This document shows positions 1 through 5,383 of a DNA stretch of 5,383 nt, piece by piece. Every line of letters begins with the position of its first letter. Within the stretch, counting starts at the first letter, position 1. The DNA comes from Polynucleobacter meluiroseus. GTDB taxonomy: Bacteria; Bacteroidota; Bacteroidia; Flavobacteriales_D; Crocinitomicaceae. A program made the position numbers and the translations under genes. The notes beneath the pieces are model-generated. The model saw nothing but the letters and a program-made list of their open reading frames with translations, did no database searches and was not told the DNA's origin. Location of the stretch: assembly GCA_943328715.2 (NCBI GenBank), contig CALQBB020000087.1, forward strand, positions 1 through 5,383. Reading direction: 5' to 3'.

Positions 1-195
1 ATCTAGGAGCAGATCTGGATTTTTCTGAAGCACCATCAACGAAAGAACACCTGTTCCAGCGCCTACATCCAAAGCGTTTTTAGCTACAGCCGGATCAATA
101 AATGAGCCCAGCAACATGCTATCTGTTCCAACTTTAAGCGGGTTTTTCGATTGCATTATATCGAAGAGCTGAAAGCGAAATACCGAAAAATTAAT
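1..195 (-). CDS. trmN6: TrmN6/YfiC-type tRNA1(Val) adenine-37 N6-methyltransferase, N-terminal part (3' end outside window)
   Basis: This is the first 65 codons of an open frame that runs off the low-coordinate edge with no stop. The translation contains FRFQLFDI, then [13 protein letters not shown], then the SAM-binding motif [15 protein letters not shown]. This order (F-x-F-x-x-F, KVGTD-x-x-LLG, DxGxGxG) is the N-terminal signature of the TrmN6/YfiC family, which methylates N6 of A37 in tRNA1(Val) in the cytoplasm. The catalytic NPPY motif would lie beyond the edge, so it cannot be checked. Start choice is odd. The first in-frame ATG (156-154) would cut off the conserved FRFQLFDI segment. 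Between the in-frame stop at 240-238 and that ATG there is no ATG, GTG or TTG. The best-placed candidate is ATT at 195-193, overlapping the proS stop; CTG at 222-220 and ATA at 159-157 are alternatives. No separate promoter is visible, so it is probably co-transcribed with proS. Family call is strong; the exact tRNA target is inferred from the family. Confidence 0.82.
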   Translation of the reverse strand, partial: MNFSVFRFQLFDIMQSKNPLKVGTDSMLLGSFIDPAVAKNALDVGAGTGVLSLMVLQKNPDLLLD

Positions 196-1663
196 AGGCT
201 TTTGCGAAAATGACGCGTCCAGCGGATGGTTTACCTGTTACCATACAAATACCAGCTTCTTCTTTGCGATCCAATGCAATGCAGCGAATTGTTGCTTTCG
301 TCTCTTCTTTGATGCGTTCTTCGGTTTCAGAAGTACCATCCCAATGCGCCAAGAAGAAACCACCTTTATCAATTTCCTTTTTGAATTCCTCGTAGGAGTC
401 AATTTCACGTGTATTTTCTAATCGGAAGGCTTTCGCTCGTTCCAACAAATTAACCTGTATATCCGCAAGCAATTGTTCGATGTGATTTTCTAAGCCATCA
501 AAATCAACAACTTCTTTTGTTTTGTTGTCACGACGAGCAATCTCCGCTTTGCCATTTTCCAAATCTCTAGGTCCCATCGCTACGCGAACCGGAACACCTT
601 TGGATTCGTACTCTGCAAACTTCCATCCTGGACGACGGTTTTCATCATCGTCGTATTTGAAGGAAATTCCTTTGGCTTTCAATTTAGCCGCTAATTCGGT
701 CATTTTCTCGGAAATTGCTGAGAATTCTTCATCCGTGCGGTAAATCGGAACAGCCACAACTTGAATTGGTGCTAATGCTGGAGGCAAAACGAGTCCTTCA
801 TCATCTGAGTGCGTCATAATCAATGCACCCATCAAACGCGTAGAAACACCCCAAGAAGTCGCCCAAACGTAATCTAACTTACCTTCTTTATCGGCAAATT
901 TCACTTCAAAAGCTTTGGCGAAATTTTGCCCAAGGAAGTGCGATGTTCCAGCTTGAAGTGCTTTTCCATCCTGCATCATTGATTCGATACACAAGGTGTC
1001 TTCTGCACCTGCAAATCGTTCATTTGCCGTTTTTCTTCCTTTAATGACTGGCATAGCCATGTAATTCTCCGCAAAGTCCTCATACACGTTCAGCATAAGT
1101 TCTGCTTCGGAAATCGCTTCTTGTTTTGTCGCATGAGCGGTGTGTCCTTCTTGCCAAAGAAACTCTGTGGTTCTCAAGAACAAACGGGTTTTCATTTCCC
1201 AACGAACAACATTTGCCCATTGATTGATAAGAATTGGTAAGTCACGGTAGGACTGAATCCAATTTTTGTACGAGTTCCAAATAATCGTTTCAGATGTTGG
1301 TCTAACGATCAATTCTTCTTCCAACTTAGAATCCGGATCGACAATGACTCCACTTCCATCCTCTGCATTTTTCAATCGATAATGCGTAACGACTGCACAT
1401 TCCTTAGCGAATCCTTCGATGTGACTTGCTTCTTTACTCAAGTAAGATTTTGGGATGAATAAAGGGAAATACGCGTTTGAATGACCTGTTTCCTTGAATT
1501 TAACATCCAAGATGTCCCGCATTTTCTCCCAAATCGCATAACCATAAGGCTTAATGACCATGCAACCGCGAACATCGGAATGTTCAGCTAAATCAGCGCG
1601 GTAAACCAATTCATTATACCATTTGGAATAATCTTCTGCTCTCGTTACGTATTTCTGTGCCAT
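191..1663 (-). CDS. proS: Prolyl-tRNA synthetase, archaeal/eukaryotic-like type (ProS type 3)
   Basis: A complete 490-residue cytoplasmic class II aminoacyl-tRNA synthetase that charges tRNA(Pro) with proline using ATP. Visible parts are the motif 1 region with [18 protein letters not shown] (31-48), the proline-site loop RPTSET (121-126), motif 2 [17 protein letters not shown] (152-168) followed by WQEGHTAH, and motif 3 [19 protein letters not shown] (272-290). An HGTP-type anticodon-binding domain starts near [12 protein letters not shown] (297-308), and a small C-terminal domain ends in FAKAY. There is no YbaK-like editing insertion between motifs 2 and 3, and the length is that of the archaeal/eukaryotic-like form rather than the roughly 570-residue bacterial form. 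The terminal Tyr490 is conserved in this form; in the Thermus enzyme the C-terminal carboxylate reaches the active site. The ATG at 1663-1661 gives the family's usual N-terminus. A promoter-like element lies 19 bases upstream, and a trmN6-like gene overlaps the stop. Confidence 0.97.
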   Translation of the reverse strand: MAQKYVTRAEDYSKWYNELVYRADLAEHSDVRGCMVIKPYGYAIWEKMRDILDVKFKETGHSNAYFPLFIPKSYLSKEASHIEGFAKECAVVTHYRLKNAEDGSGVIVDPDSKLEEELIVRPTSETIIWNSYKNWIQSYRDLPILINQWANVVRWEMKTRLFLRTTEFLWQEGHTAHATKQEAISEAELMLNVYEDFAENYMAMPVIKGRKTANERFAGAEDTLCIESMMQDGKALQAGTSHFLGQNFAKAFEVKFADKEGKLDYVWATSWGVSTRLMGALIMTHSDDEGLVLPPALAPIQVVAVPIYRTDEEFSAISEKMTELAAKLKAKGISFKYDDDENRRPGWKFAEYESKGVPVRVAMGPRDLENGKAEIARRDNKTKEVVDFDGLENHIEQLLADIQVNLLERAKAFRLENTREIDSYEEFKKEIDKGGFFLAHWDGTSETEERIKEETKATIRCIALDRKEEAGICMVTGKPSAGRVIFAKAY

Positions 1664-1682
1664 TGCTCGTATTATTGAATGT

Positions 1683-1690
1683 CAAAGGTA
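1683..1690 (-). promoter_or_regulatory. Putative Bacteroidota-type -7 promoter element for proS
   Basis: The minus strand reads TACCTTTG here, an exact match to the Bacteroidota -7 consensus TAnnTTTG. It lies 19 bases before the proS start, in the 81-base gap after the preceding gene, which would give a short 5' leader. No convincing TTTG/TTG -33 element sits at the usual 17-23 base spacing upstream, so the match could be chance. The rest of the gap (1664-1744) shows no clear hairpin plus T-run terminator, so read-through from the upstream gene remains possible. Confidence 0.4.
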
Positions 1691-1744
1691 GCGAAAATAC
1701 TTCGAAATGGAGGCCTTGAAAACGAGGTATGAACGTGAACTGTC

Positions 1745-3574
1745 CTACTTTATTGTAGCTGGCGTCATTTGATTTGTGATCAAATCATGTGTGTAATGCT
1801 GATACAAAGCCTTCATTTCACGAATAATCTGCTGTTCATGCGAACTTCGTTTTTGCTTCATCTGTTCATTCCAAACAGTATTTTGGAGCCCCTCTTCTCT
1901 TTTTTCAAAGGTGATTAAATTCCCTTGTTCACAGACCATTTTCGGCGTAGTCTTTGGACTAAAATACGATGTACCAAAAGAATAATACGTTGTATTCATT
2001 CCCAATAAATCGATGATGGTTGGCATGATGTCAATTTGCTGAAACACCTTTCCTCTTTGCACTTTCGGTAACTTCATGGACGCGTGATAGAATCCAATTG
2101 GAATACGGTATGTCCATTCTAATGAGCTGCGGTCCCATCTTTTTGTTGGTCCAACGTGATCTGCACAAAATACAAACAACGTATTTTTGAACCAAGCTTG
2201 TTTTTTCGCTTTTTCCCAAAACTCTTTTAATGCTAAATCAACATAGGAAATGGTCGCACATAAAGGTTCTGGACCATGCTTCACACGAGATTTAAACGAT
2301 GTCGGAATGGTGTATGGATGATGGGACGACAAGGTGAAAATCATCGAGAAAAACGGTTTTTTAAAGCGATTCATCTCATCCACCGCGAAACTCAACATGT
2401 GGTGATCTTCAATCCCCCAATTGCCATCGAAATGCGCATCAATCGGATATTCGTTTCTTCCGTAATAGGAATCGAATCCAGCAGCCGATGTGAACGCGTC
2501 AAAACGCATGGAACCATTATTTGCCCCATGAAAGAACGCTGAATAATATCCCGCTTCCTTCAATACGGACGGAAGTCCTTGAAATTGATTGGCGCTGTAC
2601 TCCGATAAAATAAACGATTCGTTTGTGTAAGCTGGAATAGAAGAAATCACGGAAGGAAGTGCATCCATCGATGTCCGACTATTCGCAATCGCATCCTCAA
2701 AAAACATGGATTGTGCTAAAAGCGAATCCAAGAATGGCGTGTAACTCTCCGGACTATTTGGACCGCAATACATGGTTCCAAAACTCTCCAACAAAATAAA
2801 ACAGACATTCGTTCCCTTCGGCAAAAAAGCTTGCGCTTGACTGGATTGAATCGGATTGAAAATCGCATTTAGCTCCGTTTCCTCGAAGTACTTTTTATCT
2901 TCTACCCCTTTAAATCCAATGGTTTTGATAATCGTAAACGCAGAATTAAGCACAGCTGGGGCATTGGATAAACTACTGTAATTTGTCGCTTCAATGATGC
3001 CAATGGGTTTCAATTGAAATCCACCACGACCAATAATGACAAATGTTGCAACAATGAAAAGAAATCGAATCCAATTTCTTCGCAGTTTCCAGGAAATGGG
3101 TGCTGACTTTACTTTAACAAACGACCAGATGGAAAGGGACAAACTGACGATAAAAAAACCGATCAGCCACCAAAATTCAGCGATAAAATCACCAGCCAAG
3201 CTCGATGTCTCTGTATTCGTCAACATGTAAACAAAATAATCGAAACTTGTGCGCTTCGCTGTATACGAAAAGTAAGCTACATCCCACCCGTTAAAGACAA
3301 AAACCAAAAATGTTCCACAGCTAAAGAGTAACAATTTTATCCAAAACCGAAAACGTTCCAATCGCTCAGGTAAGGGTAAAAATAGCAACGCAATGAAGGG
3401 TAAGAAAAATAGTGCAATTGTCACCAAATCAAATCCAGCACCAATCACATAATCCTGAAAACCAAACGCCGGAAACTTTTTGCTATTCATTGTGACCAAA
3501 AGGATTCGGTACACGCCTGAAAACAACCAGACAAGTCCTAGTGGCAAAAAGATTTTTAGGCTATTTTTTATCAA
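1745..3574 (-). CDS. LTA-synthase-like membrane sulfatase/phosphatase-fold protein (probable phosphoglycerol- or phosphoethanolamine-type transferase)
   Basis: A 609-residue inner-membrane protein with about five N-terminal helices (near 7-28, 41-67, 79-97, 131-152 and 168-182) and a large extracytoplasmic sulfatase-fold domain from about 255 to 540. Residues matching the LtaS-type metal and nucleophile site are visible: Glu263 in ILLESFG, Thr301 in SRTSMDALP (nucleophile position), and Asp472-His473 in FCADH. His349 (FFHG), Arg357 (SMRFD) and His419 (TLSSHHP) match the substrate-side positions. Length and layout are normal for LtaS-family proteins. In Gram-positives LtaS polymerises phosphoglycerol from phosphatidylglycerol; Gram-negative relatives such as OpgB decorate periplasmic glycans. 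Bacteroidota lack lipoteichoic acid, so this one probably moves a lipid head group onto some envelope glycan or lipid; acceptor unknown. The start is TTG at 3574-3572: it preserves the first helix, which the next Met (residue 29) would remove, and sits 14 bases after the E1 stop, suggesting co-transcription. Confidence 0.88.
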   Translation of the reverse strand: MIKNSLKIFLPLGLVWLFSGVYRILLVTMNSKKFPAFGFQDYVIGAGFDLVTIALFFLPFIALLFLPLPERLERFRFWIKLLLFSCGTFLVFVFNGWDVAYFSYTAKRTSFDYFVYMLTNTETSSLAGDFIAEFWWLIGFFIVSLSLSIWSFVKVKSAPISWKLRRNWIRFLFIVATFVIIGRGGFQLKPIGIIEATNYSSLSNAPAVLNSAFTIIKTIGFKGVEDKKYFEETELNAIFNPIQSSQAQAFLPKGTNVCFILLESFGTMYCGPNSPESYTPFLDSLLAQSMFFEDAIANSRTSMDALPSVISSIPAYTNESFILSEYSANQFQGLPSVLKEAGYYSAFFHGANNGSMRFDAFTSAAGFDSYYGRNEYPIDAHFDGNWGIEDHHMLSFAVDEMNRFKKPFFSMIFTLSSHHPYTIPTSFKSRVKHGPEPLCATISYVDLALKEFWEKAKKQAWFKNTLFVFCADHVGPTKRWDRSSLEWTYRIPIGFYHASMKLPKVQRGKVFQQIDIMPTIIDLLGMNTTYYSFGTSYFSPKTTPKMVCEQGNLITFEKREEGLQNTVWNEQMKQKRSSHEQQIIREMKALYQHYTHDLITNQMTPATIK

Positions 3575-3588
3575 GATATTACTTGGAG

Positions 3589-5383
3589 TTAGTACTTCAT
3601 GATGCGATCAATGGCTTCTTTCAATCGTTCAGATGCCAAGAATTGCTTTTCTAGGGTAACCGCAAATGGAACTGGAGTGTCCATTGACGCTACACGTAAA
3701 ACCGGTGCATCTAATTGCTCAAAACAGTTTTCTGTTATCAAGGCAACCAATTCTCCACCGATACCTCCCGTTAAACAGTCCTCGTGCAACACAATGACTT
3801 TACCTGTTTTATTGGCCGCTTGAAAAATCGCTTCTTTATCCAACGGCATTAAACTTCGAAGATCAACGATTTCAGCAGAAATTTCGGGATAATGAGACAG
3901 CGTTTCTGTCGCCCAATGAACTCCTAATCCATACGTAATGATGGTCAAGTCGCTACCTGAAGTAACTGTTCGTGCTTTTCCAATTTCGACGGTATAATAA
4001 TCGGTTGGAATTTCTTCTTTTAAACTTCGGTAAAGAAACTTATGTTCAAAAAACAATACTGGATTTGGATCCTCGAATGCTGCATTTAGCAATCCTTTTG
4101 CATCATAAGGTGTGGAAGGATAAAGGATTTTCAGTCCTGGAGTATGGAAAAACCATGCTTCATTGCTTTGAGAGTGAAAAGGTCCAGCAGCTGTTCCTGC
4201 TCCCGTAGGCATGCGCACGACTACATCTGCATTTTGACCCCAACGCCAGTGCATTTTTGCTAAATTATTGATGATTTGATTGAATCCACACGTAACAAAA
4301 TCCGCAAACTGCATTTCAACCATCGCTTTCATTCCTGAAATGGACAATCCTAATCCAGCTCCGATTATAGCAGACTCACACAACGGCGTATTTCGAACGC
4401 GGTCCTTTCCGAATTGCTCAACGAGTCCTTCCGTTACTTTAAACGCTCCGCCATATTCCGCGATGTCTTGACCCATTAGTACAAGTCCATCATGTTTCGA
4501 CATGGACTGCGTCAGTGCATCTTGAATGGCATCAATGAAACGTTTCTCTTCCTTTTGACCGGTTGCTTCAATCAATTGTTGAATGTGCGGTGCAAATAAA
4601 TCATCCACCTCGGTCGTTGCATTCGCCTCAATTGCTGGTTCTGCATTTGCTTCATCGAAGCCATGTTGAATTTCGGCTTTTATTTTCTCTTTCATTTGTT
4701 CAAGTTCGGATTGCGTGTACAATCCTTGCTCCAACAAAAAGGCTTCATAATTCGTAACAGGATCTTTTGTCTCCCATTCGTCTTGAATTCCTTCTGGATA
4801 GTATTTCGTTCCCGAAGATTCCTCGTGTCCACGCATACGGAACGTCATTAACTCCAATAAATACGGCTTTGGATCAACGCGGATTTCTTCATTTATTTTT
4901 CGAACGGTGCGAATAACCTCTAAGATATTATTCCCATCAATTTGAATGGCATTCATTCCATAACCAATTCCTTTATCGATGAATTGTTTGCAACGAAACT
5001 GTTCGATGGATGGGGTTGAAAGTCCCCAACAATTGTTTTCTACGGCAAAAATTACCGGTAAATCCCAAACAGCGGCAACGTTTAAGGATTCGTGAAAATC
5101 TCCTTCGGACGCCCCACCATCACCGGTAAAAACGATGGTTGACTTTTGATTCTTGGTGATTTTGTTCGCCAGTGCAATTCCGTCAGCTATTCCCAACTGT
5201 GGACCCAAATGCGAAATCATTCCCACCAACTTATGTTCTTGTGTTCCAAAATGGAAACTACGATCACGTCCCTTGGTGTAACCATTTAGTTTCCCTTGAA
5301 ACTGTGAGAATAAACGATTTAATGGAATGTCACGTGTAGTAAATACGCCCAAATTTCGGTGCATTGGAAGAATGTACTCGTCC
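3589..5383 (-). CDS. Thiamine-diphosphate 2-oxoacid dehydrogenase E1, fused alpha and beta subunits (5' end outside window)
   Basis: The frame stays open to the window edge, reading DEYILP before the Met at 5364-5362, so that Met is internal and the true start is upstream. Numbering from it gives 591 residues; the whole protein is probably about 650-700. The alpha half (to about 240) has the thiamine-diphosphate motif GDGGASEGDFHE...VENN (81-111) and the catalytic-loop histidine His180 in FRMRGHEESSG. A variable Glu/Ala-rich linker (about 235-270) leads to the beta half: GQDIAEYGGAF (298-308), the cofactor-activating Glu330 in TPLCES, the HSQS histidine His397, and a transketolase C-terminal domain with VDLRSLMPLD (500-509). 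E1 decarboxylates a 2-oxoacid and transfers the acyl group to lipoyl-E2 in a cytoplasmic complex. The sequence resembles branched-chain (2-oxoisovalerate) E1 annotations in Bacteroidota, but substrate choice between branched-chain acids and pyruvate cannot be settled here. No E2 or E3 gene is in the window. Ends in TAA at 3591-3589. Confidence 0.93.
   Translation of the reverse strand, partial: DEYILPMHRNLGVFTTRDIPLNRLFSQFQGKLNGYTKGRDRSFHFGTQEHKLVGMISHLGPQLGIADGIALANKITKNQKSTIVFTGDGGASEGDFHESLNVAAVWDLPVIFAVENNCWGLSTPSIEQFRCKQFIDKGIGYGMNAIQIDGNNILEVIRTVRKINEEIRVDPKPYLLELMTFRMRGHEESSGTKYYPEGIQDEWETKDPVTNYEAFLLEQGLYTQSELEQMKEKIKAEIQHGFDEANAEPAIEANATTEVDDLFAPHIQQLIEATGQKEEKRFIDAIQDALTQSMSKHDGLVLMGQDIAEYGGAFKVTEGLVEQFGKDRVRNTPLCESAIIGAGLGLSISGMKAMVEMQFADFVTCGFNQIINNLAKMHWRWGQNADVVVRMPTGAGTAAGPFHSQSNEAWFFHTPGLKILYPSTPYDAKGLLNAAFEDPNPVLFFEHKFLYRSLKEEIPTDYYTVEIGKARTVTSGSDLTIITYGLGVHWATETLSHYPEISAEIVDLRSLMPLDKEAIFQAANKTGKVIVLHEDCLTGGIGGELVALITENCFEQLDAPVLRVASMDTPVPFAVTLEKQFLASERLKEAIDRIMKY

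Noticed and set aside
1690..1744. Possible terminator after the membrane protein gene (AGGCCT palindrome, repeated GTTCA)
   Set aside because: The palindrome is only six bases, no stem of useful length forms, and no T-run follows.
2031..2219. 62-codon minus-strand frame inside the membrane protein gene
   Set aside because: It is an alternative frame over the conserved DH metal-site region of the real gene, and nothing in its translation looks like a known protein.
2276..2542. 88-codon plus-strand open frame inside the membrane protein gene
   Set aside because: It is fully antisense to a conserved catalytic region, shows no recognisable domain, and has a composition that looks like a shadow of the real gene.
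3972..4208. 78-codon plus-strand frame opposite the E1 gene
   Set aside because: It is antisense to the conserved beta-subunit active-site region, and the Leu/Phe-rich translation is explained by reverse reading of the real codons.
4563..4851. Two overlapping plus-strand frames opposite the E1 linker region
   Set aside because: They overlap each other in different frames, and nothing in either translation suggests a real protein.
5362..5364. ATG taken as the start of the E1 gene
   Set aside because: The frame stays open upstream to the window edge and encodes DEYILP, which continues the conserved E1-alpha sequence YILPMHRNLG, so this Met is internal.

Overview
The window is a chromosomal segment from a member of the Bacteroidota, probably the Flavobacteriales; assignment below order is not possible from this stretch. 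The evidence is the fused alpha/beta 2-oxoacid dehydrogenase E1 of the flavobacterial kind, the archaeal/eukaryotic-type prolyl-tRNA synthetase with the Bacteroidota form of its C-terminal domain, a TAnnTTTG-type -7 promoter element, no clear Shine-Dalgarno sequences and roughly 40% GC (judged by eye). All four genes lie on the minus strand, so transcription runs from high to low coordinates. Coding density is very high and no stretch over 300 bases lacks a gene.

In transcription order: (1) 5383-3589 is a thiamine-diphosphate dehydrogenase E1 with alpha and beta subunits fused; its 5' end lies outside the window. (2) 3574-1745 is a five-helix membrane protein with an LTA-synthase/sulfatase-type extracytoplasmic domain, starting at TTG 14 bases after the E1 stop. 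(3) An 81-base gap holds a promoter-like element. (4) 1663-191 is proS, prolyl-tRNA synthetase. (5) 195-1 is the start of a TrmN6/YfiC-type tRNA adenine-N6 methyltransferase, missed by ordinary ORF calling because it has no usual start codon upstream of its conserved N-terminus. It overlaps the proS stop codon and runs off the window.

Functionally there are two likely transcription units. The first pairs a central-metabolism enzyme (branched-chain 2-oxoacid or pyruvate oxidation) with an envelope head-group transferase; this looks like positional co-transcription rather than a pathway. The second pairs two tRNA-related enzymes, an aminoacyl-tRNA synthetase and a tRNA base modifier, which is a sensible translation unit.

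I see no mobile element, CRISPR array, RNA gene, phage or defence cassette, and no strong evidence of an undescribed system. The most useful points are the hidden trmN6-like start with its apparent ATT codon, and the LTA-synthase-like enzyme in a Gram-negative lineage that has no lipoteichoic acid.
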